Positions 1 through 11,081 of a stretch of 64,000 bases of DNA are shown here, piece after piece. The notes below the pieces were generated by a model that was not told the origin of the DNA, did no database searches, and saw only the letters and a program-made list of their open reading frames with translations. Source of the stretch: Rhizophagus irregularis (taxonomy: Eukaryota > Glomeromycota > Glomeromycetes > Glomerales > Glomeraceae); assembly GCF_026210795.1 (NCBI RefSeq), contig NC_089432.1, forward strand, positions 3,162,001 to 3,226,000. The letters are read 5' to 3'. How positions within the stretch are numbered: the stretch's first letter is position 1; each line of letters starts with the position of its first letter. Position numbers and translations under genes: made by a program.

Positions 1-941
1 ACGCCATTCTCGTTCATTAATTTCATAACCAGATGGATATAAATCTAAAATAGCTTTCCGTAATTCTAAAATATCACTTTTCTGATTTAACCATTTATTA
101 AATAAATCATGCCATTTGACCTCACGTGAAATTCTTCTTTTCAAATGATATTTATAAAGATTTTCTAACACTCCCTCTAAAGTCCAGTCCAATACCGTGC
201 AAGAAGGAATTTGTGCTTGTTGAATACAAATTTGCGTATACGGATTTTCTAACCCAAAAATTTTTTTCCAGAATAATTTGAAAGTCTGCCAATACATAAC
301 CAAACTTCATTAGGATCAATAGCATTATACGTCTTTATCAAAGTATCATTAGTATATATTTGAACTACACACTCTTCATCTTCTATTTCTTGAATAAAAG
401 CTGATTTTATACCATTGTAATGGGATTGAAAGACGGATTTATATCCTTCTCCTGCATAATTCCATTCTGGTTTTTTTGATTTTCCCATTCCCAGCACAAT
501 TACGTTCAATTTTCCAAGACTAATCATATATGGACGAAATATAATATCATCAAGTAATTGTTGTATAATATTTGAATTGTCAAAACCCATAACTTGTGGA
601 CCAGGGAACTTTGCATTTGAACGAAAAACTTTTTCATAGCAGGTGTTAATAGCTTCTGTTGGTGAACTGCACACACCTGACCTATATTCTTCAGAAAAAC
701 ACAAAAATCCAGGAGAATTTGGATGTTGAGTATCTTTTACAACGGTAATTATGAAGTCACATTTTTTTAAAACTGTATGAGTTTTCATTCCTAAACGAAT
801 CGGAAGGAGAGGAGTATGCGTAGGATTCTTATTTATTGGTCGCGCAAGCCACCAGTTATGACAAAATGGACCAAAATGTAAATTTTCTACAATTTTGCCT
901 GGGGAAATAAGTGTTGTAATGTATTCTTTACTTTTACTCAT
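1..941 (-). CDS. Unrecognised protein gene, partial at the window edge, with a frame break near 249-275
   Basis: The ATG is at 941 and the first frame runs 230 codons to a TAG at 249-251. Another frame on the same strand is open from about 275 to base 1 with no stop. It encodes a plausible continuation rich in Leu, Lys and Trp (ending in a YPSGYEINEREW-like stretch), so the protein almost certainly continues past the window. The switch sits in a run of seven A and five T on the coding strand. It could be an indel, a sequencing error or an unrecognised intron; the simple GT-AG choices I tried create a stop. A segment around residues 90-140 (pattern SPTEAIN...GPQVMGFDNSNIIQQLL) faintly recalls FYRC domains (SGPE.FG..), but this is too weak for a call. 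No signal peptide is visible. Function unknown. Confidence 0.6.
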
Positions 942-2220
942 ATGTTTTGACTTTAAAAAAGAAGTTGGGTATGTAAAAAACGCGAGATTCTAAAAGACGC
1001 GAAATCGCATATGCGTATTATCCCCGGATTTTATATATGTCGATCACTACTTTATATACGGATCACGAATTAAATGTATTGGAATCTATTCATTTCATTT
1101 ATTATTATTCATTTTACTCGATAAATTATTAATTTAACTAAACCATTTGAATTAAAAACTTTATTCAAAAATCTGGTGGTTATTTAGAGAATTTCGGAAT
1201 TCGGATATGGATTTGGGTTATAATAATCTATTATTAAATCAACAATTTCTTCAAAAAGAATTGATATTTTTACATATTTTATAATTAATTAATTGATTTT
1301 TATGAGTTTGAAAATCAAAACTATTTATCCAGCGTTCAATTTAATTGAAAAAATCTTACTCATCTTTCTATCAACGTCGGTCAATTTTTCTATATCTGAT
1401 ATGTTATATTGATCTTTTTTAAAAAAAATAATAATTTTGTAAATATATTTAATATAATATTTTATTTTTTATTTAATAATAATAAAAATTAAAAGAAAAA
1501 GAAAAAAAATTTAAAAAAAATTTGGGGAAGAAAAAGAAATCAGTTTGAAAAAAAAGAAATTTCCGAAAAAAAAGGATCCGAAAAAAAAATAAGTACGAAA
1601 AAAAATTCCGAAAAAAAAGGACAATAATCAAATCCAAAAAGAGTGAAAAAAAATTAAACCTAAACAGAAAAACAATTTTTTCGGTTTGAAAGAAAAGGGA
1701 GAGAAAATTTTTTTCGGTTTAAAAAATTTTTTAAAATAAAAGGACTAATCAAAAAAAAAAATTCCGATAAGGTAAAATTTTGGATCGGATCGAATAGTTT
1801 TTGACCATAAGTAGATCAGGCGGATTTACCCCAGAATCGTTCTAAGTAAAATTCTATTCCCACGTGACCAGTGATGTTTAAAGGGGCGTGAAAATAATTT
1901 TTTCACCACAGAATACTTGAATACTTTATGAAAAAATGAAAACGGTGGAGTGTGACACGGGGTGACATTTTATGCAGGTCGCGTGGGGTGAAAAATTTTG
2001 GGCGACGCTGGGGAAGATGATCAGGCGGAGGCATGTCACGGGTTTTAATTATATGGCATGATATTTCAAGTTACACAATTAAAAATTATTTATATGGAGA
2101 CTAAATCCAAACGTCAGACAAATTTTTTGTTATATAGATGTTAAATTAAAAATTATTTACGAACAGTCTAACGTAGTAAGTTAAGTCATTGTTGTTCATC
2201 AATTTTTCTGCCACATGACA
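942..2220. other. Gene-free stretch with an A-rich low-complexity block
   Basis: No coding frame was found. Bases 1480-1770 are a purine-rich block in which short TTCCGAAAAAAAAGGA-like units recur. A related pyrimidine-rich block in reverse orientation occurs at about 10440-10590, sharing the CAGTTTGAAAAAAAAGAA core. From about 2100 the sequence becomes the promoter flank of gene A. Confidence 0.5.
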
Positions 2221-2224
2221 TGAC

Positions 2225-2270
2225 ACAAATTCATTTTTGGAAATGCCGGAACGTCAAATTTCTATAAATA
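2225..2270 (+). promoter_or_regulatory. Conserved core promoter of kinase gene A (TATA box 2263-2270)
   Basis: The block ACAAATTCATTTTTGGAAAT, then GCCGGAACG, then TATAAATA occurs 70 nt upstream of the ATG. The same order of motifs, with small changes, precedes genes B, C, D and E, and partly F. Conservation across copies whose surroundings have drifted suggests functional promoter sequence. Confidence 0.7.
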
Positions 2271-2339
2271 GTGAAAGATTTCTTTTTTTTTCTCAAGCTT
2301 TTTTAATTTCTGCAGAAAAACTTTACTATACTTAAAAAA

Positions 2340-4565
2340 ATGGCCAACAACCCTGAACTTAAAGTCATTAGTAAATCAAATGAGTGGATTAATTGGATTG
2401 AAGAATCAATTGTAAAAAAACAAATTAAATATTATGATCAAAAACTCTTTAATAATATTCAAGAAATTGGTTCCGGAAATTTTGGAAGAGTTTATCGTGC
2501 AAGTTGGAAAAATTCTCATTATTTTTTAGCATTAAAATCTTTCATAAATTTCGACACCATTGCTAAAGAAATTGTTAATGAAGTAAATATAATATTAATA
2601 TAAACATTTTTATCCTAATGATACACTAATGTACGCTAATTTATATTTTATTCATTTTTAGCTTAAACTTCAACGTGAAATTTATTTTCATGACAATATT
2701 ATTCGCTTTTATGGCATCACTACAGGTATTATAAATGTTTTAAGAATTTTATTTAATAAAAACGAAAAAAAATCTAAAGTATTTTTTACTTTTTAAAAAG
2801 AAATCCAAAGTGATAAATCGAAAAAATATTTGCTAGTGATGGAATATGCTGATAGTGGTACCCTACGAAATTATTTAAGTGAACGATTTGAAAATCTCAC
2901 CTGGAATGATAAATTAAATCTAGCGTTCCAATTAGCTGATGCGATATCTTATTTACATAATAAAGGAATCACGCATCATGATTTGGTAGGTTATTTATAA
3001 TACTTATTTACGATTTAATACCTTACATTGTAAGATTATATACTCATATACTCAATATAATAATTAATTTTATTTATTATATTTGATAATAGCATTCAAA
3101 AAATATTTTAGTTCATAAGAATATAATCAAATTGGCTGACTTTGGATTGTCAAAAAGGATTAAAGGATTGCTTAATTTCCAATCAAATCTATGTGAAATG
3201 GTCGCTTATGTTGATCCACAAATTTTCAGCAACTCAATACAAGTGGTATATTCATTAAATAAAAAAAGTGACGTTTACAGTATTGGCATACTCTTATGGG
3301 AAATTTCTAGTGGCAAACCACCCTTTTGTAATGAACCACATGATTTCAGTTTGGCTATAGAAATATTACAGGGTCTCAGAGAGAAACCTATTACTAACAC
3401 ACCTGAAGATTATGTGAAAATATATACTGGTAAATTTAAATTATAATCTACTAATATAATATTGATTAATTTTAAGCTTATTTTATATTTAGATTGCTGG
3501 AACAATGACCCGAATGATCGTCCAACTATCAACCAGGTTGTAGAAAAATTAAATGCAATTATTCTAAAAGAAGACATCCAAGTACCAAATAAACAACAGA
3601 ATGTCTTGAAATTTCATGAAAATATTGTTAATAATTCATCATATGGGAAAATGTCTCAAATTATTCAAAATTTTAGTAAAATAATTATAAAAGAAATCGA
3701 ACCTTCAATTTCATCAAATCTAATTATGAATGACTTTGGAATAATTATTACTGAAATTATTTTCCTTCTTGAAAATATAGAATCAGAAAGGAAAAAACAT
3801 GAAGTTATTAATTATCTTAATGATTATAATTTAACTTCGCAAGAAATTTATAATTGGTTATTAAGTAATCAGGATAATTCAAATTCTGTTTTTTTACTTG
3901 GAGTATTTAATCATGTTGGAATTGAAATTAATGTTGATGAACAAAAAGCATTCGAATTATATCAAAAAGCAGCAAATACAGGAAATTCATCTGGAATAAT
4001 TAGTTTAGGATATTGTTATCATTATGGAATTGGTACTAGTATTGATAATCTAAAAGCATTTGAACTGTACCAAGAGGCTGCGAATTTAGGAAATTCACGT
4101 GGAATATATAATTTGGGAGTTTGTTATAATAATGGAATTGGAACTATTATTAATAATAAAAAGGCGTTTGAACTATTTCAAGAATCTGCAAATTTAGGAA
4201 ATCCACTTGGAATATCCAGTTTAGGATATTGTTATGGTAATGGGATTGGAACCAGTATTAACAATCAAAAGGCATTTGAGTTATATCAAATGGCAGCAAA
4301 TTCAGGAAATATACTTGGAATAACTAGTTTAGCATATTGTTATGAAAAAGGGATTGAAACCAATGTTAATATACAAAAAGCTTTTGAATTGTATCAAATA
4401 GCTGCAAATTTTGGAGGTATTTTTGCTCAATATTGCCTTGCTTTCATGTATGAAAGTGGAAAAGGAGTTAAAAAGGATACAAATCAAGCAATTTATTGGT
4501 ATAAAAAATGTGCTGAACAAGGAGATTTGGATGCTCAAGATAAATTAATTGCTTTAATAGGTTAA
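2340..4565 (+). CDS. Kinase gene A: TKL-type protein kinase with C-terminal Sel1-like repeats
   Basis: Five exons join in frame: 2340-2582, 2662-2725, 2801-2985, 3093-3429 and 3493-4565, giving 633 residues with GT-AG introns throughout. The kinase domain spans about residues 38-310: Gly-rich loop GSGNFG (44-49), ATP-binding Lys66 in ALKSF, catalytic loop HHDLHSKN (Asp163, Asn168; HHD replaces HRD), DFG at 180-182, a YVDPQIF segment in the APE position, and WNNDPNDRPT at the C-lobe end. A charged linker follows, then about six 36-residue SLR units (about 405-630) with the pattern AFELYQKAAN..G...GI..LGYCY..GIGT. SLRs usually mediate protein-protein contacts, so a signalling scaffold-kinase is likely. 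All key catalytic residues are present, so it may be active as a non-RD kinase. Its substrate is unknown. Confidence 0.92.
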
Positions 4566-5206
4566 AAGTATTGAGTAAGAAATTATTACAGTATGTAATA
4601 TTAGCTTTACAAAATTCATTTAACAACAATTATCATATTAATTAGCGAGCAATAAAGTAACAATTAAATAAAAAATACGAAGTTTTACTTAACAATAGTA
4701 TTTTATGAAATCCAAGCCTTTTAAAATGAAATATGTGATACTGACATTGTAACAACTAACATTATTCAACCTTCGCTTTTCTGTTAAACAGAGAGGCAAA
4801 TGGAAAAACATAGTATTGCTTTTATTTGGTTATACTGTATACAGTGTAAAGATAATTACTTTATAAAAATAATTTCATTTATTGTAGTTGCGAAAGGAAT
4901 TTTAGATAATGTCTACTATTAGTAAGTTATTAACGCTAAATTTTACTTTTAACATCAGTTTATCAAGTTTATGTTAGTATGTGAAATTACTTCTGAATTC
5001 GGGACTACTGCTAATAGATAAGTATTTAGGACCAAGATTCGATTCTTGAGCTAAGAAAATTAATTCTATAAATAAATCGCGTCAGTTGTATATTCATTCA
5101 TTTATTTGTTGTATTGGAAAAAATAAAGGTAGTAGGTACAGTACAAATGAACATATGACAAGTATATATACTGTATATATACGTATTTTCTCTATTATCA
5201 AGAATG
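4566..5206. other. Downstream flank of gene A, paralogous to flanks of B, C, D and E
   Basis: The motif GACATTGTAACAACTAACATT (about 4743-4763), the block around AATTTCATTTATTGTAGTTGCG and the stretch near GATTCGGGACTA recur in the same order downstream of B (14540-14900), C (resuming at 31306), D (36125-36600) and E (40080-40420). The duplicated unit therefore includes at least 500 bp beyond the stop codon. Bases 4743-4763 are also the empty site for the 4.5-kb insertion beside gene C. No gene is seen. Confidence 0.7.
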
Positions 5207-5325
5207 GGTTACGGTACATTTCGCCGAAGCCATTTCGCCGAAGGGATATTTCACCGAAAGGAAGTTTCGCCAAAAATGGTAGCGATTAATATTTTTAATA
5301 AAAAACCAGCGATAGGGTGGGTTAC
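5207..5325. repeat. TTTCGCCGAA multi-arm element, left arm only
   Basis: It starts GGTTACGGTACATTTCGCC and continues with degenerate 15-18 bp units built on CATTTCGCCGAAGGGAT. The start nearly matches the element at 17912. No right arm is seen; the sequence abuts the 3' end of the ML-domain pseudogene. Confidence 0.7.
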
Positions 5326-5333
5326 ATTTTCGT

Positions 5334-5790
5334 TCAAGGTAAAACCACAGTAATTGCACAAGCATGGACCTCATATGAATTTTTTGGATCACTAGGTTGG
5401 TCTACAACAGCAACTTCAATACTATATGGCCCAAGAAGAGTAGGTGTCATGATATCATTTGCAGCAATAGTAAATTGTTCTCCTGCTTTAAGTGATTGGT
5501 TTAAAGCCTGATAATAGATGTTGCCTAAAGGAGTTTTAGGAGATATACTGCTTCATCTTATTCAATTCTAAGGATGGTTTTTCCTATGGTTATATCATCT
5601 TTACTTAATTTACCGGAAACAGTAAAATTCGCAGAATTCTAAGAAACAGGAGGGTCAGATGGACTGTTACAGTGAGTAAGTCAACACCTTTCGCATCTTG
5701 ACATGCATCAAATTTTAGTTTCTTCTTTACGAAGTTGGTGTGGAACGACATTGATCATAGAAAATTTATCAAGTAAATGAAGACAAAAAT
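5334..5790 (-). pseudogene. ML-domain (MD-2/NPC2-type lipid-binding) protein, degraded
   Basis: Read on the minus strand, the 3' half is a clean stretch ending VHACAITVVLP then TGA (5334-5336). It contains QSLKAGEQFTIAAND, then TPTLLGPYSIEVAVVDQPSDP. This matches the C-terminal half of fungal phosphatidylglycerol/phosphatidylinositol transfer-type ML proteins, where KAG..FTI....PTPTLP.xYxIxV..GDP....xxVxxCA is typical. Upstream, in shifted frames, FTVSGKLSKDDITIGKTIL and a CNSPSDPPVS segment represent the N-terminal half. Lesions are a TAG after DPPVS, a TAA after ILRIE and at least one frameshift in the middle. Intact family members are secreted or vacuolar lipid binders. No function is expected from this copy. 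Confidence 0.75.
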
Positions 5791-7209
5791 AAAATTTCGG
5801 TTCATCTTGAAAATATTTATTTGGAGGTATTTTTTTTTCATGAATATTATTAAATATCTCGTTATAATGTAATTGTTAATAGCTTGATTTCAGAGTTACT
5901 TCCTTTTTATGAAGAACAAAATACAGTATTCTAAGTTTCATTAAAAGATTTCATTTTTTTCTAAATTATTAAAATGGACGATTAATTTTAGATGATGACC
6001 GATCTACTTCATTTTACACAGCAGACCAACATGTGATTTTTAGCGCGGTGTAAATTTTTTGGGATTAATACCAAATATATTAAAATTATTATGAATTATA
6101 TTCCTAAAAGTATTTATCATACTTATAGTATCGAATGAATTATTTCGAAAAACTTTTGATATTGAAAATTTTTAAGCGTGACAAGTGTTTGATGATTATA
6201 ATTAAAATTTTACAATCATAACTTTAACATATTTTCTGGATATCATATTCCTAAAATGCGATCTTGTCATATTTTTAGTTTTTAGATTTCACAATTAAAC
6301 TAACCATAATTTTCAATTTGGATTTATTATTTCTTTTCTGTTCTCGAAAAAAATATTTTTTAAAAAAATAAAGGAAATCATAAGAAAACTAGTTAGTTTA
6401 ATATTTTACTCACCGGTATATAATTTCTACATATTAAATCTTCAAGCGTACCAGGAACAGATTAGTGAATCTTTTTTGGATCGACATAGGTAAATTTGAT
6501 CGTTCGTTGAATGACATGACAGAAACTAATGAATGATCTTTTACAATGAACGATAAACTTTTCGGATCCAATTTCTTGAATATTACTAAAATATTTGCAT
6601 TCAAACCCATTCGTTCGTATTTTCTGCTTTTTGCATTTTGATATTATTTATATCGTGGTTTTATAGTAAATGAACTTTTTTTTTCAAAAAAAATAAGTTG
6701 ATGAGTAAATACGTGCAAATCCTTCTTTTAAAAATTTAACACCAACGTAAATAACCACTTTAGACTTTATTTATTGCAAAGTATATTATGTGAAGTATAT
6801 TTGTATGATATTGTTAATTTTATTATTAATATACAGTATTAATAAAATTAAACGAAATATACTAAAAAAAAGTGACTATTTTCATATTTTCATTTAATTA
6901 TCTAAAATTGTTTTCATCATCAAATTAAATTTTATATTATTGCTTACATAAAATAACTAAGAATGATATTTATTTTCAAAACTCTTTACTAATATAATAA
7001 ATGGACGAAACAACAACTTTTGTATTTTAATGCAAATATCAGCTAGATCACAATATCACTCATGAAGTTATGTCAACAATTTTTTATCAAACTTTTAATT
7101 ATCAAATATTGCGCTCTTAATGGACAAGAAAAATATTTTTACTTATGTTTAATTTTTAAATACGTTCGAGAAATTTATTTTTTAATTACTTAAAATACTT
7201 CATAATCAT
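5791..7209. other. AT-rich stretch without a recognisable gene
   Basis: I found no supported coding frame, RNA gene or bounded repeat. Composition is strongly AT-rich with many short T and A runs. Confidence 0.4.
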
Positions 7210-8310
7210 TCAGTTTACATTAAATTTCCCTATTGGCATACCATCAATTACTTCCAAATTTTTTACTATACCAAACACCAAGCTCGTTATGATTGTATTA
7301 TATAAATACCAACCACTATCAAATAATGGTGCATAATTCGGATTATTTCCTATAGAATTTTGATTTCCATTACTTTTGCATTTTCTATATCCCGGCTTCA
7401 CATCTGCAAAAAAATATTTAAAACTATCAAATGTGGACTTCCATAATCCACTTGAATTCCAATAAAGTGGATTATATCCGCCATTTGTTCTGAAATTTTA
7501 ATTTTTACAACAACTATAGTAGCTCCTTTATTATCACATTTAGCATGAAATTCTGCAGGTGTATTACTATCTCTACTAGCACGATAAAGTAAATTGAAAT
7601 TATAAGGAATATTCCTCACATTATTATAATGTAAATTTTCTTTCTTATCGATCCAACTAGCAAAAAAGCAAAATAACGATTTCTAATTAAAATTGAATCA
7701 TAAATAGGCTTTGTGCTTCTAGGAGGTTTAATTTCGTCAATATTTGGTTTTCTATTTCGTGCAATATTAAATTTCACCAATTCATCAGCTAAATCTTTTG
7801 GTAGTAATTCTTTTAAAGGATATATTTTATCAAGAAAATCATCAGATAAATATGATAAAATCTTATTATTGGAATAAAATCGTAATATCTTCATTGCTCC
7901 ATCTTGTGAAATCGAAGGATTTTTTGCAATTACCCCATTTTAATGAATTATTCAAATTTTAATTTCATCTAAAATCAAGTCATCTCACTTTAGAATAAAT
8001 TTCAATAAAGGCGCTTTTAAATTGATAAAATTATCAGAATTAAATAACATTTCAGGTTCTTCACAAATCTTCTCAAGACAATAATTTCATAAATCTGTGA
8101 ATGATTCGTGTTGATAAACTGTTTCGAAAATTTCAATAGGATTTTGTTGCAAAAATATATCTTGATGATTAATCAAGTATTCTCGAACATGATGGATTAA
8201 CGAATTGAAGTTAAGTTCATCTAATGCCATCAAAATATCTAATACTTCGGGGCCCAGCAATTTTGTTAAATCAATAAATAAATCAAAAATATATGTAAAT
8301 TAAATACACT
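7210..8310 (-). pseudogene. BACK and TLDc part of a broken BTB-BACK-TLDc gene
   Basis: Minus-strand frames give a BACK-type helical segment (LDELNFNSLIHHVREYLINH, IFETVYQHESFTDL, CLEKICEEPEMLF), then LPKDLADELVKFNI. A TLDc domain follows with NFNLLYRASRDSNTPAEFHA, KCDNKGATIVVVKIK and a shifted NAP-like tail. These are hallmark strings of the BTB-BACK-TLDc family expanded in Rhizophagus. In-frame stops occur after FTDL and FILK, and the TLDc domain is spread over three frames (7894-7616, 7619-7398, 7401-7210). The expected GGYNPL motif is replaced by an aberrant IIHFIGIQVDYG. Intact relatives are thought to be substrate adaptors (BTB) with a TLDc domain. The N-terminal BTB exon lies at 9659-9909, separated by an insertion. 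Confidence 0.85.
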
Positions 8311-9658
8311 AAACGAATTTGCCGAAACTGGTCGTTATACAACTAATACAATTAATGATTGGTATACAACGATTGTATTACGTACTCGTGTGGTAATTTC
8401 AAGTCATATGACTACATAACTACGTGATTACGTAACTATGTGATGCGTACTCATATGTAGTCGTAATCACAAGGGTGTTGTAATTGTAATAAATAAGTAA
8501 TTACCGTGTTGGAAGCCATATTAGTCAAATACGGTCACGGAAATATATACTCACAAACCTCTTTTTTTCTCAGTTAATAAAATAAATGTTATAAATATTT
8601 TCTTCAAACTAAAGTCTACCTGGATATTGTAGTTTCAAAATCTGAAATATATTTCACATCTGATAAACTATGTCTACTACAGCTACCGTGAGAAATTTAA
8701 TATTTTGAAAGAAAGAAACGCAAGCGTTAATAAACGTTTAAAGACTGAGGACGGTGAATACAAAAGAATTATACAAATAATAAAAGTCATCAACTGTGAT
8801 ACTGAAAACGTTCAAGATTTAAACGATTTAGACACTAACTACGGCCGAATATCAGAGATCAAAGTCAAGTCATAGACGATACTCATGAGCTTACTAAGAA
8901 AGTAATAGATTCGTTACACAGTAAAGAAATCTATTACCTGAGAGATTGGATCAAAAAATTTTTTACTCAAGTAAAAGGAAGGTATGACGTAGGTGGTTGG
9001 GCAAATTGGGCAAAATTATTAGGTGCTTTAGATAAAAAGTCGGCTTCTGGAAAGGTAAATTTCAGAAGCCAACAAAATGAATATATTGTGCAGTTGGAAA
9101 TTATTTTAGACGTAGTACAAATGACAGTCGACGTTTTCGAGCAGTTATATAACATGAAAAATGAAAGTAACGTTCAATTTCACGATAAGGCAAAGAATTT
9201 GGCGGAGGCAAGAAACCGATTTGAAAGCATGAAGTTTTCTGGCGAGATGGAAAAATATGAAGAACCGTTAAGGAAGCTTTTCAGGGCTTTGAAGATATGG
9301 TATCGTTGTTGATTAAGTACGCCGTAACAATATAAATGTTTTTAATTTACTGTAAAGGAGAATTATTTAGGAATTGTATAACATTACATTTAACATTAAG
9401 ACTTCTTGCATATGGTGTGGAAAGGTTAGAACAATAGCTGAATTTTCTCTCTTCTATTCTTGTTATTGTAGATATTTTATTATTTGTATTAGCAACTTAC
9501 ATTTAGCAAATAAGCATGTTCTCATATACGAAAATTTTATTAACTTGTGTTTTATGAATATGTAATATATGTAATGAATCCTCTGCAATAAAAAATACCA
9601 AAGATAGATAATATAATAATTTTCAAGTTATTGGTTTTACTAGCCCCTATTGCATAAT
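8311..9658. other. About 1.35 kb of foreign DNA separating the BTB exon from BACK-TLDc
   Basis: The minus-strand gene reads KIIL at 9659 and resumes with a DLTKLLGPEVLDILMALDEL-type segment near 8300, so the DNA between interrupts it. The insert has a short-unit repeat of TACGTGATTACGTAACTA type (8400-8470) and a plus-strand coding relic (8630-9312). I could not see convincing terminal inverted repeats or a target duplication. A GTAACG at 9658 could instead be an intron donor, so a very long intron is not excluded. Confidence 0.5.
8630..9312 (+). pseudogene. Unrecognised helical protein, two open frames joined by one frameshift
   Basis: The first frame is open from about 8630 to a TAG near 8875 and includes ILKERNASVNKRLKTEDGEY and an acidic segment with NVQDLNDLDTNYG. 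The overlapping second frame is open from about 8850 to TGA at 9310-9312. It gives some 150 residues: HELTKKVIDSLHSKEIYYL, then RYDVGGWANWAKLLGALD, then NLAEARNRFESMKFSGEM. Codon use is richer in G and C than in the flanks, which supports former coding. An ATG at 8670 leads into a frame that closes after 12 codons, so the true start is unclear. The composition suggests an alpha-helical protein; I do not recognise the family. It lies inside the insertion that splits the BTB gene and runs opposite to it. Confidence 0.5.
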
Positions 9659-9909
9659 TTTACGTTACCTTAAAATAATTTTAAATATTTGAGGAGAAAT
9701 ATTTGATTTTTCAAAATAAATTTTCCATCTTTTTTATTGGTCCATTCATTAGAGAACTCTATACAAAAATACTGCGATCTTGTACATAAAATATTCGAAT
9801 GAGCATGAAATTCTTTTATAACCAACGTAGATAATGACATCATATCCTTTTCAGTTGTAAGTAACCTTTTCAAGTCATTAGAAAGATCTTGAAAATATTC
9901 AAAAGACAT
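9659..9909 (-). pseudogene. BTB-domain first exon of the split BTB-BACK-TLDc gene
   Basis: ATG at 9909, then MSFEYFQDLSNDLKRLL, EFHAHSNILCTRSQYFCIEF and SNEWTNKKDGKFI. This is the standard start of Rhizophagus BTB-TLDc proteins, with HAHS and the RSQYF helix of the BTB fold. The expected YDVIIYAG strand before HAHS is altered, and a one-base deletion near 9705 throws the ISPQIFKIILR segment out of frame, so the open frame stops at 9670. The rest of the gene is at 7210-8310 on the same strand. Confidence 0.8.
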
Positions 9910-10137
9910 ATTTTTATAACAAGAAAGTTTAAGGAAAACAATTAGTTTATGAAGTTCAAAGAATCTAAATAACTAAAAAAAATTCGGTGATGTTTAGATT
10001 ACCCTCTCGTATAAAAATTGCGCCTGATAATTTTTATATAAAAAAAACGATTTTAATTCTTTGAAAGATTAAAAGCTAATTACGTGTATATAAATATGAT
10101 GTACATATATATTGATATATTATTTACGTATGTTAAC
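9910..10137. other. Short AT-rich spacer, nothing recognised
   Basis: No coding or repeat structure that I can support. Confidence 0.4.
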
Positions 10138-10350
10138 TGAGACCCAGAAATATATAGTTTGAGTTTGCGTATTTTGAACTAAAAAAAATCATGAAAATCT
10201 TTCCTTTTTTAGATAATTTTTGATAATGCCGGTTAGAATTTTATTTCCTAATATAGTAACCGACTGACATTATCATAATTCCGGCCCTGAAAAAATGCGT
10301 AAAAAATTTTTTTCATCACCTGACCCCTATATATATATTTCTGGGTCCTG
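10138..10350. mobile_element. Short element with CAGGACCCAGAAATATA-type inverted ends
   Basis: The left end is CTGAGACCCAGAAATATATA; the right end is TATATATATTTCTGGGTCCTG (10330-10350). The right half (CCGGCCCTGAAAAAATGCG, then CACCTGACCCC) resembles the right part of the element at 23460-24104. The flanks GTTAA and GTTTT only partly match, so a target duplication is not certain. Full-length relatives lie at 23460-24104 and 48496-49046. Confidence 0.65.
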
Positions 10351-11081
10351 GTTTTCCCACTAGATTTCCAGCAGTAATATGAATATTGACTAACGAAAAT
10401 AATTTTCGGATGAATGCGATCAGCCGCGGCAGATCATTACCTTTTTTTTTTATTTTTCTTTCGGTTCTTTTTTTTCAAACTGAAAAAAATTTATTTTTTT
10501 CTTGAATTCAACTTTTTTGTTTCAATACCGAAAAATTTTTTTTTTAATTATTTTTTTGTATAAATTTTTTTAATTGTTTTTTTTTTTTTTGGTTGTCTCA
10601 TCCTCTAACGCTAACATATGTTGTAGTAAATTTTTAATAGTAAAAATATTTAATTATATTGAGTGAAGTATTGTAATCCGAATGGCTTCTTAAGAAGTTG
10701 AGAATAACGTAAAAAAGATTAGATGATTTCCAAGAATCACTTCAATCATTTTTCATTCTTAACCTGTAGTTTTAATAGCTTCCTCCTCATTATCGCATTT
10801 TTTCGTGAAATATTCTTCTCATAAGTAAAGATTATTAATTTTTAATTTTAAGTCTTCTATTTGAGTAAATTTAAATAATGACTATAAAATACTAAAGTTA
10901 CTTTAATCTGAAAGCTATTGGATTTAAACAGAATTTTTAGTTTTAATACATAAATTATTATATTAGAATCTAGCGTATTAATAAAAATATCTTACACGCC
11001 ATTTTTTACTCTTTTGACTTTTTAATACAAATTAATATTCAAGTAAGATTATTTTAACTCCCTTAACTATTGTTCTACGAT
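10351..11081. other. Gene-free stretch with T-rich block
   Basis: Bases 10440-10590 are T-rich with interspersed CGGTT and CCGAAAA, apparently an inverted relative of the A-rich block at 1480-1770. Nothing else is recognised. Confidence 0.4.

Noticed and set aside
3900-4500. Regular 108-bp spaced repeats that could suggest a CRISPR-like or satellite array
   Set aside because: They are the coding units of 36-residue Sel1-like repeats in an open exon; the same holds in genes B-H.
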